Assembly: GCF_015690345.1 (NCBI RefSeq)
Contig: NZ_JADPUN010000148.1
Coordinates: 1-64,000 of the forward strand
DNA: 64,000 nt
Reading direction: 5' to 3'
From: Plantactinospora alkalitolerans
Lineage (GTDB): Bacteria; Actinomycetota; Actinomycetes; Mycobacteriales; Micromonosporaceae
This document shows, in pieces, positions 43,690 through 53,569 of this stretch. The notes beneath the pieces are model-generated. The model did not search any database, was not told the DNA's origin, and worked only from the letters and a program-made list of their open reading frames with translations. Position 1 is the stretch's first letter. The number at the start of each line of letters is the position of its first letter. The position numbers were made by a program, and so were the translations under genes.

Positions 43690-44769
43690 ATGTCGCAGTC
43701 TTCACCCGAACCGTCCGCTGGCCACGCTCGTCGCGCACTGTTGCGCGGTGGTGGGTTGGCGGTGGCCGGCCTGGCCGGCGTCTCCGCCGTGGCGCTCGAC
43801 GCGGCGCCCGCCTCGGCCGCCGCGGTCGGCCCGTGGGAATACGTCGCGCCCGGTGGATCCATCCAATCCGCAATCAATGCGGGTGCCAAGGCGATCCAGC
43901 TCGGTGCCGGCGTCTACACCATCACCACGCCGATCGTCCCGACCGCCGGCTGCACGATCCGTGGCGTCGGCCAGAAGACGGAGATCGTCGCTGGCAGCGC
44001 GATGGCGGCCATGATCGCGGTCGGACAGGGCAAGGCCATCGACGGGGTCTACCTCGGTGACCTGGTGCTCGACTGTGCCACCAAGGCGACTACCGGCATC
44101 GACCTCTACATCGTCGGCACCACCGGAAACTACAAGGGCGAACCCGACTCGATGTGCCGGCTGGACAACCTGTGGGTCTACAGCCCGGTGGTGGACGGCG
44201 TCGTCTACCGGGGGACCGACACCCAGGCGACCTCGACCAGCCGGGTGCGGGTGCGCGGCGCCGGGCAGTACGGGTTCCACATCGACGCGCCGGACAACTG
44301 GTGGACCTCGTGCGAGGCGACCACCCGGTCGTCGACCGGGGCCAACGCCGGCTTCTACGTCGGCACCAACGCGGCGAACAACTTCTTCCAGGCGTGCAAG
44401 GCGTGGTACGTCCGCGGATACGGGTGGCACGTCAAGGCCAACCGGAACAAGTTCATCGGCTGCGAGGCCCAGGACACGAAGTCCCACGGCTGGTACATCG
44501 AATGGGACCGAAACACCTTCGTCGGTTGTGTGGCCGACACCGCCGGGATGTACGACGTGGACGGCGCCGCGGACACCGCGGACGGGTTTTACGTGGCCGA
44601 CGGTGCGGCGACGGCGTTGGTCGGCTGCCAGTCGTTCGACCGGCGACCCGGTGGGCGAGCCGCGCAGCAGCGGTACGGCTTCAGTGTGCCGACCACCATG
44701 GTCAGCGGTGGCCGGCTGGTGGGTGCCACCGGTTGGGACAACACCGGCGGGCTGATCCGCCAGCGCTGA
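43690..44769 (+). CDS. Tat-exported right-handed beta-helix protein (pectate lyase-like fold)
   Basis: 359 residues. ARRALLRGGG (residues 13-22) plus a hydrophobic stretch is a Tat signal; cleavage near ASAAAVG. The mature part shows the coil-by-coil spacing of a parallel beta-helix: APGGSIQSAINAGAKAIQLGAGVYTITTPI, then repeats of VYLGDLVLDCAT, TSTSRVRVRGAGQYGFHID, NFFQACKAWYVRGYGWHVKAN, NKFIGCEAQDTKSHGWYIE. The final repeats are Asn/Cys ladders. Folds of this type act on polysaccharides, but no lyase catalytic residues can be assigned. Confidence 0.75.
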   Translation: MSQSSPEPSAGHARRALLRGGGLAVAGLAGVSAVALDAAPASAAAVGPWEYVAPGGSIQSAINAGAKAIQLGAGVYTITTPIVPTAGCTIRGVGQKTEIVAGSAMAAMIAVGQGKAIDGVYLGDLVLDCATKATTGIDLYIVGTTGNYKGEPDSMCRLDNLWVYSPVVDGVVYRGTDTQATSTSRVRVRGAGQYGFHIDAPDNWWTSCEATTRSSTGANAGFYVGTNAANNFFQACKAWYVRGYGWHVKANRNKFIGCEAQDTKSHGWYIEWDRNTFVGCVADTAGMYDVDGAADTADGFYVADGAATALVGCQSFDRRPGGRAAQQRYGFSVPTTMVSGGRLVGATGWDNTGGLIRQR

Positions 44770-45357
44770 CGGCGGGCTACGTGCCGGGTGGTGCCGTCCG
44801 AGGGGTTCGCCGTGACGGCCCGGTCGCCGCGCGGAAACCGATGCGTCGGTTCGCCCTCCGTCGACCGGAACGACATCGGCGACACCGGGTCCAGCAGCGG
44901 ATCGCCGTTCCGGAACCGTCCGCGGTCCACCAGGTCGGTCGACCGGGGTACGCCATCCTCGTCCGGCTTCGTCGTACGTCACCGTCCCGGCTGTCGGAGC
45001 TTGAGGAATAGGCCGTCCCGCCCCGCGTCGGACGCGCGGATGCCGCCCACCCGCGAAGGTGGCCGGCATCCGCGCGTTCAGCTACTCGCCGTCCTCCGGC
45101 GTGAACGTTCCCCGGGCTCGACGTCGGACGCCTACGTCGACACCGCCGTCTCGGAGGAAGCGCTGGCGAAGGATTACCTCGATGCCAAGGGGGATGGCTA
45201 CGGTGTCGTGCTGGGGGGCGACCCACCGAAATCCTGGTGCGATCGTTGGCTCAGAGTTGTTCACGTCCGGGAAGCCGACCCCTCTCCGCTAGACCGAGAG
45301 AGCTAGGCGAGCGGCACAGATACTTCAACAGCGTTACAGCTGTTCCGGTCTTGGGGT
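44770..45357. other. intergenic stretch between convergent genes, no supported gene
   Basis: 588 bp. A 60-codon frame on the minus strand (45082-45264) begins MNNSEPTIAPG but has no recognisable domain or ribosome site, so I do not call it. No clear terminator. Confidence 0.35.
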
Positions 45358-46248
45358 CTACTCGGTGAGCACCTTCACCGAGTCGACACTCCCGCCGTTT
45401 CGGTTGACACCGACGAGGAAGTCGCTCCCAATGTGGGTGATATCTTCGATCTCGTCGGTCAGGTTGTTCCCCGGAATTCCGATGTCGCTCTCCACGTCGC
45501 CTCCAGACCAGTTGTACTGGTATACCCAGTTCCATCCGGTATCGGGCGTCGAGTCGTTGATTGACTTGGTGTTCCAGATGTAGTTCTCGGAGCAGTCGAT
45601 GCCTTGGTCGGAACGATTATCGTGACTCGTCAGGTTGCTCTTGACCAGCGTCCATCCACTCGTAAGCGAACCGGCACCGGGATGGGTCCACAGTTTACCC
45701 AAACGTCGGGCGGCATATTTGCCGGCTCCGCCGGCCGCCGTCGCGCTGTAGCAGAGGCCACTGATGTTGCCTATAGGTAGATGGACCACCTCGCTTGCGC
45801 CAAAAGATCCGTTGGCGTTCAGGTGCACGATCGTCACATCGTCGCTCGGAAATGCGGATTGACTTCCTTGGGTGGCGATCAGGGCCGGGCCCTGGCCGAG
45901 ATAGTTCGGGTTGTAGGCGAGGTCGTTACCGTGGCCGAGCGAGGGCATGGAGGTTGGCGCCCCGGCGCAGGTCCAGCTAGCGCCGTCCCAGGTTGAGCCG
46001 TCGCGCAACCATCTGGACAGGACCGGCTCCCCGGCGCTGCCCTTCGAGAAAATGATGTAGAGCTGTCCGCCCGGCCCCGCCACCATGCCTTGCAGGACCG
46101 TACGACCCGCCCTGCATACACTGCTGTTCGGGATGTTCAGCCGTTCCGCCCCGCTCCTATCCGTCGCAGCGGAGGCAGGCGTTGTCGAGGCAATAGTGAC
46201 TCCGATTGAGAGTGCCAGCACGGCCGCGGTGCTTGATAGTTTCTTCAC
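45358..46248 (-). CDS. secreted hypothetical protein
   Basis: 296 residues from a GTG with a GAGGAGAG site. The signal peptide is clear (KKLSSTAAVLALSIGVTIAS, then TPASAA). The mature protein is Gly/Ser/Asn/Trp-rich with regular strands (VHLPIGNISGLCYSATAAGGAG, NWVYQYNWSGGDVESDIGI), suggesting an extracellular beta-propeller or lectin-like fold. I cannot assign a family. It is convergent with the beta-helix gene. Confidence 0.65.
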   Translation of the reverse strand: MKKLSSTAAVLALSIGVTIASTTPASAATDRSGAERLNIPNSSVCRAGRTVLQGMVAGPGGQLYIIFSKGSAGEPVLSRWLRDGSTWDGASWTCAGAPTSMPSLGHGNDLAYNPNYLGQGPALIATQGSQSAFPSDDVTIVHLNANGSFGASEVVHLPIGNISGLCYSATAAGGAGKYAARRLGKLWTHPGAGSLTSGWTLVKSNLTSHDNRSDQGIDCSENYIWNTKSINDSTPDTGWNWVYQYNWSGGDVESDIGIPGNNLTDEIEDITHIGSDFLVGVNRNGGSVDSVKVLTE

Positions 46249-46439
46249 GTCGGTGTCTCTCCTCGGGGGTAGGGCAAGGCAGTGTACCAAATGTGTCCAC
46301 TTGCTACTGTCGCTCTTCGATGGCATAAAGTCGTGCTTCGCGTGCTGCTGGGTAGCCGCCCCAGTGTCCACCGAGGTCGACTCCGGTTCAGTGACGACTG
46401 TGCCACCCGGTTAGGGCCGCGTGTTCGAAGTGATTCGAC

Positions 46440-46950
46440 GGCAGGGGTGCCGGACAACGGGGCACGACTGTTGCCGGGCACCTGCAGCGGGCGCGGCGGG
46501 TGTTGCTGGCCGCCGAGGTCTTGTCGAACACCGAACTCGGCCGGCGGGTGGGGGACTGGCTCCCGGTGGCCTCGACCGGCTCGACGTGCGCGACATCGAG
46601 GCGTCTCTGGCCACTGCGCCGAGAGCCCGCCACCGGAGACTGACCGCACTGCGCCAGTGCCTCCGCTTCGCGCACCGCTCCCGCCTGGTCCTGATCGACC
46701 CGGCCAACAGCCTGAGAGCCAAACAGATCAACGCCTTCCACGGCCGGGCGCCGCCCCCTCGACCAGCAGCGCCAGCTCCTTCGTCGCTGGACCAGCATTG
46801 AACCCGACGTCAACACGCTCGGCCCCGAGCTCGTCGCTCCGCGCTCGGCCTCGACCCGCAGGTCCCGCTTATCTACCTCGCCGAGCGGATCCAGCCCTGG
46901 CCGAATGAAGCTCCCGCTGCGGAGCCACCAGCTGTGACCTATAAACGCAC
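46440..46950 (+). pseudogene. decayed tyrosine recombinase (phage-type integrase)
   Basis: Several frames together match one integrase. Frame 1 gives DIEASLATAPRARHRRLTALRQCLRFAHRSRLVLIDPANSLRAKQ in two parts, the SAM-like core-binding region. A second frame continues LDQQRQLLRRWTSIEPDV; a third gives IYLAERIQPWPNEAP. The catalytic Arg/Tyr region is not intact. Frameshifts and deletions make it inactive; no attachment site is visible. It shows a past integration event here. Confidence 0.5.
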
Positions 46951-47011
46951 GAGAACCGATACTGGCCCATGAAACCCACGAACATGTCTTCGAAGCGGGA
47001 CGGTGATCGGG

Positions 47012-47530
47012 ATGCGGCACGCAACGGTGTTCGCTGATTACGGCCAGTTCTATCTACAGGACTCCCAAGCCCACAACGCGGCCATGCGGGCAGGTGCAGC
47101 GACCGACCCGACTCGTGCAGCAGGCGGCTGGACGGACGAAGCAGTGCGCCTGCACCGGATCGGGCTGGAACCTCACTCCATCTCCGTGGGCGCGGCGCGA
47201 TCAGACTTCGTCGAGACGGCATTATCGGTCCATGAGACTGCTCCGGCGATCGTGCCGGAGGCTGAGCATGTCGTCGAGGCAGACCTTGATGTCGTGACCG
47301 GGGCAGTTCTACTCGTGGGTTGCACAGCGCCACGCGACCTCACGCAGGCGCTGAACGTGGAGCCGGGACGGTACCGCGTTCGCGTGTCGTACGTACCAGC
47401 GGACCCGTTGCCGAACGCCGACCCCGACGTGGACGGTGACCACTTCACTCACCTGATCGAAATGTGGCCGATCAGTAGGGCCGAACGGCTGACAGTGATC
47501 CGGCAGGGCCCATACCCCTGGGCCAACTGA
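47012..47530 (+). CDS. hypothetical protein, actinomycete-type
   Basis: About 172 residues. Two beta-rich halves (RHATVFADYGQFYLQD; VVTGAVLLVGCTAPRDLTQALNVEPGRYRVRVSYVP) end in HFTHLIEMWPISRAERLTVIRQGP. Similar small proteins of unknown role are common in actinomycetes. The GTG at 47003 could be an earlier start. Nothing around it suggests a role. Confidence 0.55.
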   Translation: MRHATVFADYGQFYLQDSQAHNAAMRAGAATDPTRAAGGWTDEAVRLHRIGLEPHSISVGAARSDFVETALSVHETAPAIVPEAEHVVEADLDVVTGAVLLVGCTAPRDLTQALNVEPGRYRVRVSYVPADPLPNADPDVDGDHFTHLIEMWPISRAERLTVIRQGPYPWAN

Positions 47531-48039
47531 GAGTACTGTCGGCGCTCATCAGCCGACGAACCGTTCCCATGGCGAATCTGGCCACGTCTGGCGGCGCCTG
47601 ACACACGTTCGCGGAACATGGGTCACGATAGGTCTCGATCTGGAGGGTAGACGTTTGATGAATCTGGGCGCAAGGCTGTGGGCGAAACGACTCCCAAGCC
47701 GAAACTTCGGTGTAGTCGTCACCGGGCACAGGGCTTGCGCGCGCCCGTAGCCCATCTCGAGGATGGGGTTCTACCTGCCCACTTTCGACGTACAGACCTG
47801 GGCACCGTCGACTTCCTCGGCGCGCCGGACACGCGCGAAACAGCCGATCTAACGCTGTGCGATGGGAACGTCCGCAGCTCACTCGACCTCAGCATGCCTC
47901 TTCCCGCGTCGGCGTCCGGGAAGTTCGGCCCTCCGCCGGAAGCACTGAGCAGGGCTTCCGAGGGTCACCGTCCGGGGAATGTCAGTGCCGTGTGCAAGGC
48001 TGCTCCGCGATAAATGCGGTCAAGGCGAGAGGGTGCGAA
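47531..48039. other. intergenic stretch, no gene seen
   Basis: 509 bp. A frame around 47678-48013 has no recognised pattern. The promoter of the DUF3224-like gene is likely near its end. Confidence 0.35.
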
Positions 48040-48435
48040 ATGAGCACGACGGCTGGCGGAACATTTGACGTCACATCATTCGAGCCGGAGGTGCTCGACG
48101 AAGGCCCGGGGGGCGCGCTTGGCCGGGCGCGGATCACCAAGACCTTCCAGGGCGGCCTGGTCGGCATCAGCACGGTGACCATGCTGTCGGTGGCCGACAT
48201 CGAGGGCAGCCCCGCTGCTTATGTCGCCGTGGAGCGATTCACGGGCGAACTCGACGGCCTCAAGGGCTCGTTCGTCCTCCAACACAGCGCACCCGGCAGC
48301 CACGGTGAGCAACTCGCGATCCGCGTCGTCCCGGGAACGGGCTCCGGTGACCTCACCGGGATCGTGGGAGCTTTCGAGATCATCCAGTCCGACGACAGCA
48401 GCCACTCCTATGTCTTGGAGTACACCCTGGCCTGA
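48040..48435 (+). CDS. DUF3224-like protein
   Basis: 131 residues. The core (GALGRARITKTFQGGLVGISTVTML, then SFVLQHSA, GSGDLTGIVGAFEI, HSYVLEYTL) is the beta-barrel pattern of DUF3224 (lipocalin-like) proteins of unknown function. ATG 48040 follows a GAGAGG site. It lies alone. Confidence 0.75.
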   Translation: MSTTAGGTFDVTSFEPEVLDEGPGGALGRARITKTFQGGLVGISTVTMLSVADIEGSPAAYVAVERFTGELDGLKGSFVLQHSAPGSHGEQLAIRVVPGTGSGDLTGIVGAFEIIQSDDSSHSYVLEYTLA

Positions 48436-48569
48436 CGCATGCCGGCGACCCGGCTACGCCTACCCGAATAAACAAGGGGACTGCGCTCCCAACGGCGCTG
48501 CACCGCGCTCGGACGCAGGAACAGGAACCGCGTCCAGGGCGATGGACGCCCGGTCCGGGGGAGCGTGGG

Positions 48570-48986
48570 TCAGTGTGCGGCCGGTGTCGGCCTGCGGCGA
48601 ACCCGCCACCACATCTCGACGACGATCGGTGGCAGCACGATCGCGGCGCCGGCGATCGCAAGGGCCCGGATGCGCCGTTGCCGGATCTCTTCTCGTAGCT
48701 CTTCGTAGGTGGCCTGGTGCTCGATGACGTCACCACGGGACCGTACGCATTCGTCGCCCGGTCCGATCAGAACGTCATGGTTGGTCGGGTTGGCCTCGAA
48801 GCAGGCGATTCTGGTCGGCTTCAGTTCCCAGTTGACGCGGTCCCAGTCGACGTCGACCCACGAGTGCGATGTGCACTGGTCGCCTGAGCAGGAGGTACGC
48901 ACCGGCAGATCCCAGCCGACACGCAGCGTGAGAGCGCCGACGAGCAGGCCCAACAGGACGGAGCTGAGGAAGACGACCATGCGCAT
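48570..48986 (-). CDS. small two-helix membrane protein of unknown role
   Basis: About 138 residues. An N-terminal hydrophobic helix (MVVFLSSVLLGLLVGALTL) and a C-terminal one (ALAIAGAAIVLPPIVVEMWW) flank an outside-facing region with two Cys pairs (SCSGDQC, plus DECV). Start chosen at the ATG before the first helix; the open frame continues to 49064. No family recognised. Confidence 0.5.
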   Translation of the reverse strand: MRMVVFLSSVLLGLLVGALTLRVGWDLPVRTSCSGDQCTSHSWVDVDWDRVNWELKPTRIACFEANPTNHDVLIGPGDECVRSRGDVIEHQATYEELREEIRQRRIRALAIAGAAIVLPPIVVEMWWRVRRRPTPAAH

Positions 48987-49069
48987 GTCGGGTTGGACCG
49001 CCGGCCCTCGTGCCTGGTTCCACCAGAGGCCCTCGAGAATGAGCCCTTCCGTGCCCCTCGACAAGAGGT

Positions 49070-50149
49070 TCAGCGCTGACCCGGAGAGGCGACTGGGGAT
49101 GCGCTATCCGGGTCAGGACCGGGGTCGGCGCCTGAACGGGTGACGCACAGCCGGTGCAGCACCGCCAGCCGTCGGCCGGTCAATCCTGGCCGGCCAGGCC
49201 AGGCGGCTCCGTCGCGCAGCAGCGCCGCGAAGTCCTTCTCGGCCCGCCCGACGTCGTGATCGAACATCAGGCATGCTTCGGCCAGGACGGTCCGCCACGG
49301 CAGCCGCAGCGGCGCGTCGTTCCGGCCGGAACGGCGCAGGTGTCCGGGCAGCCCCTCGTGGTGAACGCTCAGCAGCCAGCCCGGCCACCGCTCGGCGAGC
49401 CGTGCCGACGCGAGGCGGCCGCTGCGCCCCTGCCAGGCGGTGACCGTCCGGCCCGCGACATCGACGAAGACCCCACCGTCGACGTACTGCTCGCCGGGCA
49501 CGGTCACAGTCGGCAGGTCCCGCAGCATTGTCAGCAGCTCCGGACCGGTCGCCAGCAGGGGCGTCAGCGACATCCCACCGACGTGGTCGCGGACAGTCCC
49601 CTCGACGTCACGCACACTCACGACCGTCAACTCGTACCCGCGCAGGTGCGACAGGTGCTCGAACGGGTCGACTGCGGCCACGTACTCGTCGAGGCTCAGT
49701 GGCCGGCCCAGGACGCCGCTCGGCGCGTTCATGCCGGCGACCAGGTCCGCGATGGTGAGCCCACGCAGCGGTCGGTCGGGCATCAGCAGGGTGCCCCCGT
49801 CGACCGGCAGGCCCGCGATCACGTCCACGTACCCGTGGTCGGCGTGTTCGACGGTCCAGCCGGGCCAGCGCCATCCGAGCAGCGGCAGAACGGCACGGCG
49901 CAGTCCGGCGCTGTCGTTGGCGATGCCCTGGCGGTTGTACCAGCGCAGGAGGCGCCGGTCGTGGTCGAGCAGCACACCGCCGGAGGCCCACACCTCGTCG
50001 TACGGCTCGGCCTCGACCCGACCCTTCGGATCCCTCCACGCGTCCGGGCCATCGAACAGCGACGCCGGCAGGCTCAACGCACCAGACCGGTCGAGCCGGA
50101 ACTCATGGCGTCCCCGCCGGACGACGACGTACAGTGCTGGGTCTGGCAT
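49070..50149 (-). CDS. hypothetical actinomycete protein
   Basis: 359 residues from an ATG with a GTAGGAGC site. Beta-rich repeats (ALYVVVRRGRHEFRLDRSG, GVLLDHDRRLLRWYNRQG) are followed by a Trp/Asp-rich segment (RWPGWTVEHADHGYVDVIAG). Recurring tryptophans suggest duplicated domains. I cannot name a function. It precedes the DUF885 gene end by 211 bp on opposite sides of a stop. Confidence 0.5.
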   Translation of the reverse strand: MPDPALYVVVRRGRHEFRLDRSGALSLPASLFDGPDAWRDPKGRVEAEPYDEVWASGGVLLDHDRRLLRWYNRQGIANDSAGLRRAVLPLLGWRWPGWTVEHADHGYVDVIAGLPVDGGTLLMPDRPLRGLTIADLVAGMNAPSGVLGRPLSLDEYVAAVDPFEHLSHLRGYELTVVSVRDVEGTVRDHVGGMSLTPLLATGPELLTMLRDLPTVTVPGEQYVDGGVFVDVAGRTVTAWQGRSGRLASARLAERWPGWLLSVHHEGLPGHLRRSGRNDAPLRLPWRTVLAEACLMFDHDVGRAEKDFAALLRDGAAWPGRPGLTGRRLAVLHRLCVTRSGADPGPDPDSASPVASPGQR

Positions 50150-50360
50150 AAGTGCTCCTACCGCAGGACCACCAGGTGTCCGCAAGCCTGCCAGCCCTCC
50201 GCACGTCCGTGTACCCCTGGTAGAGCCGCCGGACAACTGCCGCAACCACCGCGGTACCTCCGACGGAGGCTGGCTTGTCCGCGAAACGGTGCTGCGCTGC
50301 CGTAGCGAGCATGGCCTCGCTGATTCTGGTGGTGACGCCCCGTCTGGTCGAGTGACGCGG

Positions 50361-51974
50361 TCATCCGGCCAGCGCCTCCGCCAGCTGGTCCAGTCCCAGC
50401 GAGCCGACCTCCAGCGCCCGACGGTGGAATGCTCGCCGGTCGCCGGGGAAGGACGAGCGGCCTGCCAGCCACACCCGCTCGCCTACCTTGTAGGCCAGCG
50501 CCTGGCCTGGCCTACCCAGATAACGCGCGAGCTCCGCGGATGCGTACGGTCCTTGATGACAGCGGTCCCGCAGCAGTTGCAGCGCGGCATCCGGCGTCCA
50601 CGATGCGCCGTCACCGGACGGCACCGGCAGCCGCAGGTGCAGGCCGATGTCGAGCACGACCCGCGCCGCCCGCAGCAGTTGCATGAACAGGTACCCCAAT
50701 CGTGCGCCGGGCTGCTCGTAGCGCCCGAGCTCGTCCATGAACCGCTCGGCGTACAAGGCCCAACCCTCTCGGCAGCCGGAGAGCCCACCGAGCAGGTTCA
50801 GCCGCTGACCGAGGCCACCCTTGCAGGCCTCGTAGCCGACCTGGAGGTGGTGGCCGGGAACGCCCTCGTGGTACGCCGTGCTGTAGGCGTACCAGGTGGG
50901 GAAGCTCGCCTGGCCGTCGGGGAGGAACCACCAGACGCGGCCTGGCCGGGTCAGGTCCAGCGACGGCCCGGTGTAGCCCGTACCGGCCGACACGGTCACC
51001 CGGGACTCGATGCGCCGCAGCGGCGCGGGGATGTCGAAGTGCACGCCGTGGAGCTGCCCGGTGGTGACCTCCAACAACTCCTGCAGCCACGCACCGAACG
51101 CGGCCCGGCTGTGCAGGGTGCCTGGCGCGTCGGGCCCGTCGAGCCGGTCGAGCACCGCGGGCACGCTTCCGCCCAGGGTCTTCGCCTCCGCGACCAATTC
51201 CGCCTCGATGGTGGTGAACTCGTCCCAGCCCCAGTCGTAGAGTTCGCGCAGGTCCGGCTCGATGCCGAGGAAATTCCGCACCCAGAGTGCGTACCGCTGC
51301 GGCCCGAAAGCCTCCTCGCTGCGCGCCTGCGGTGCCAGCTCCGAGGTCAGCATCGCGGCCAGTTTCTGGTACGCCTCCCGCGCGCCCTGTGCCGCCGCCT
51401 GCAACGACGTCCGCTGCCGCCCATCGCCGTAGCGCTCCACCAGAGCGATGTCATCGTCAACCCAATTGCGGCAGCGCTGCGTCACGAGCTCCATCTGGCG
51501 CCGGGTCGGCAGGTGACGGCGCTCGGCGGCGAGCAGGAGACTGCGGGCGTACCCGTCGAGGGCTGCGGGGATCGCGGCCTGGCGCGCGCCGACACGGGCC
51601 CAGCCATCCTCGTAGGCGGTGCCCTCGGCGTCGCGGCCGGGCACCGCGGCCTCGACGGACTGGCGGATGAGCTGGAGCGGGCCGGTGGCCGCCGCATGCA
51701 GTTCGCGCAGATCCTCCCCGGCATCGTGGAAGGCGATGCGGGCGCGCAGCCGTTCGGCGAGGTGACCGTGCAGCGAGCTCGTCGCGGGCAGCACCCCGTG
51801 CAGGGTCTCGAGCTCGCGTAGGGCGCAGGCGGCGAGATCGGCGCGGGCCTGGTGGCCGTCCGGACTGTAGTCGGTGAGCCCGTCGACCTCCTGCTCGCCG
51901 ACCTCGACCACTGCCGCGCACGGGTCGAGGCGGGCCATATCAAGCAGGAGCCGGCTGGCGAAGTCCTCGATCAC
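50361..51974 (-). CDS. DUF885-family metallopeptidase-like protein
   Basis: About 537 residues from a GTG. The C-terminal half has YHEGVPGHHLQ, the HExxxHH-like zinc-binding signature of DUF885 (PF05960), and a Gly-rich GCREGWALYAERFMDELG where the third ligand Glu resides. N-terminal helices (ELETLHGVLP, RLRARIAFHDAGEDLREL) fit the family. There is no signal peptide. The start is uncertain because the open frame continues upstream to 52178 through a 24-bp triplicated repeat. The family are dipeptidase-like, with unclear substrates. Confidence 0.8.
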   Translation of the reverse strand: MIEDFASRLLLDMARLDPCAAVVEVGEQEVDGLTDYSPDGHQARADLAACALRELETLHGVLPATSSLHGHLAERLRARIAFHDAGEDLRELHAAATGPLQLIRQSVEAAVPGRDAEGTAYEDGWARVGARQAAIPAALDGYARSLLLAAERRHLPTRRQMELVTQRCRNWVDDDIALVERYGDGRQRTSLQAAAQGAREAYQKLAAMLTSELAPQARSEEAFGPQRYALWVRNFLGIEPDLRELYDWGWDEFTTIEAELVAEAKTLGGSVPAVLDRLDGPDAPGTLHSRAAFGAWLQELLEVTTGQLHGVHFDIPAPLRRIESRVTVSAGTGYTGPSLDLTRPGRVWWFLPDGQASFPTWYAYSTAYHEGVPGHHLQVGYEACKGGLGQRLNLLGGLSGCREGWALYAERFMDELGRYEQPGARLGYLFMQLLRAARVVLDIGLHLRLPVPSGDGASWTPDAALQLLRDRCHQGPYASAELARYLGRPGQALAYKVGERVWLAGRSSFPGDRRAFHRRALEVGSLGLDQLAEALAG

Positions 51975-52028
51975 GGAGGCGATGTTAGTGCCCTGGCCTG
52001 CTCGGGACGTAGGGGCTTGCGTCGAGGG

Positions 52029-52100
52029 CGGCAGACGAGCAGACGGCAGATGCGGCAGACGAGCAGACGGCAGATGCGGCAGACGAGCAGACGGCAGATG
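52029..52100. repeat. 24-bp unit repeated three times between DUF885 and serpin genes
   Basis: Three identical head-to-tail 24-bp copies (52029-52052, 52053-52076, 52077-52100). On the minus strand they would encode PHLPSARL three times in the extended DUF885 frame. Each unit ends in GGCAGATG, so they may be binding sites in the shared upstream region or a replication-slippage expansion. Confidence 0.85.
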
Positions 52101-52239
52101 CGGACGTCGGGCTACCGGCTCCCGGCTCCCGGTGAGGGAGTGCGGTTTGATCCAAGGCACCTGGCAAACATTGCTCAATATCGATGAATTCAGGACCTGT
52201 ACCTGGTGCCACCCCTTAGGACCGCTCTACCGTCGCTGC

Positions 52240-53532
52240 ATGGTCTCGCGTCGATCGGTCCTGCGGACGGTACCGCTTGCCGCCGCTGCCCTGACCACCG
52301 TCCCGGGCCATCCCCGTTGGCTCGGCGAGTCGTCCGCGTCGACGGATCCGGTACGCGTACCCCCCGACCCGGCCACGGTGGAGGCCGCCGCGACTGCGGT
52401 ACGCGGCTTCACGGCCGATCTCTACCGCACCCTGGCGTCCACCCGAGCGGGTGAGAACGTGGTGTGCGCGCCGTACTCGGTGGGGCTCGCCCTCGCCATG
52501 ACCAGGGCAGGCGCCGGCTCGACCACGGCGGACGAGATGGACGCCGTGCTCCACGCGCCGTATCCGCGACCCGGCGCGCTCGACAGCGGGCTCAACACCG
52601 TCGATCAGATGCTCGCCGGCCGGTACCGGGACGGCGACGGAACCAGGCAGCCCCGGCTGACCACGGCCAACGCCCTGTGGACACGGTCCGATCTGAGCCT
52701 GAGACCCGGGTTCCGGGACATCGTGGCCGGCCACTACGGTGCCGCGCCACACCCTGTCGACTTCCGTAACGCGCCGGAGGCGGCCCGTCAGGAGATCAAC
52801 ACCTGGGTCTCCGACCGGACCAACGCGAAGATTCCGGAGCTGTTGCTGTCCGGCACCGTGAGCCCCGACACCAGCCTGATCCTCACCAACGCGATCTACC
52901 TCATGGCGGCCTGGAAGTACCCGTTCACCGCGACGGCCACGGCGGTGGGGCCGTTCACCCGGGATGACGGCAGCGTCGTCGACGTCCCCGTCATGCGCGG
53001 GCCGTTCGATCGGATGGGCTACCTGGAGGGGGACGGGTGGCGCGCGGTCGACGTGCCTTACGCGGGCGGGGAACTGGCCATGGCCATCGTTCTGCCGACC
53101 CGGGACGATCTCGCCGCGGTCGAGGCGGATCTCGACGTGACGTGGCTCAGCGCGTTGCTGACCGGATTCCGGCTCGTCGACGTCCAACTGCGCCTGCCCC
53201 GATGGACGTTCCGCCTGCCGGCCGAGCTGGGTGCCGCGTTGGGCGGCCTCGGCATGCCCACGGCGTTCACGTCGCAGGCCGACCTCACCGGCATGAGCAC
53301 CGATCCGGCCCTGTGCATCGACGACGTGGTGCACGAGACGTTCATCGCGGTGGACGAGAAGGGTACCGAGGCCGCAGCCGCGTCGGCCGTCATCGTCCGG
53401 CCGCCGTCGATCCCGCAAGGGCCGCAGTTCTTCGTCAACCGGCCATTCCTGTACGTCATCCACGACCAGCTCACTGGCGTACCGCTCTTCCTCGGCCGGG
53501 TCCACGACCCGCTGGTCACCGGCCCAGCCTGA
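52240..53532 (+). CDS. Tat-exported serpin (serine protease inhibitor)
   Basis: 430 residues. SRRSVLRT plus a hydrophobic stretch (residues 3-20) is a Tat-like signal. Serpin markers: NVVCAPYSVGLALAMTRAGAGSTTADEM, FVSRTNAKIPELL-like text, TNAIYLMAAWKYPF, the hinge DEKGTEAAAASA of the reactive loop, then FFVNRPFLYVIHDQLTGVPLFLGRV. The Gly-Thr-Glu-Ala hinge with small residues predicts an inhibitory serpin that inserts its loop. By standard loop counting P1 falls near Arg-Pro-Pro-Ser, though the exact bond is uncertain. A secreted S1 protease lies 0.8 kb downstream on the other strand, a plausible target. Confidence 0.88.
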   Translation: MVSRRSVLRTVPLAAAALTTVPGHPRWLGESSASTDPVRVPPDPATVEAAATAVRGFTADLYRTLASTRAGENVVCAPYSVGLALAMTRAGAGSTTADEMDAVLHAPYPRPGALDSGLNTVDQMLAGRYRDGDGTRQPRLTTANALWTRSDLSLRPGFRDIVAGHYGAAPHPVDFRNAPEAARQEINTWVSDRTNAKIPELLLSGTVSPDTSLILTNAIYLMAAWKYPFTATATAVGPFTRDDGSVVDVPVMRGPFDRMGYLEGDGWRAVDVPYAGGELAMAIVLPTRDDLAAVEADLDVTWLSALLTGFRLVDVQLRLPRWTFRLPAELGAALGGLGMPTAFTSQADLTGMSTDPALCIDDVVHETFIAVDEKGTEAAAASAVIVRPPSIPQGPQFFVNRPFLYVIHDQLTGVPLFLGRVHDPLVTGPA

Positions 53533-53569
53533 CGGGACCGGAACGAGCGCACGGATTGCCCCAGAACTC

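Noticed and set aside
45082-45264. 60-codon minus-strand frame beginning MNNSEPTIAPG
   Set aside because: No ribosome binding site, family or neighbour support.
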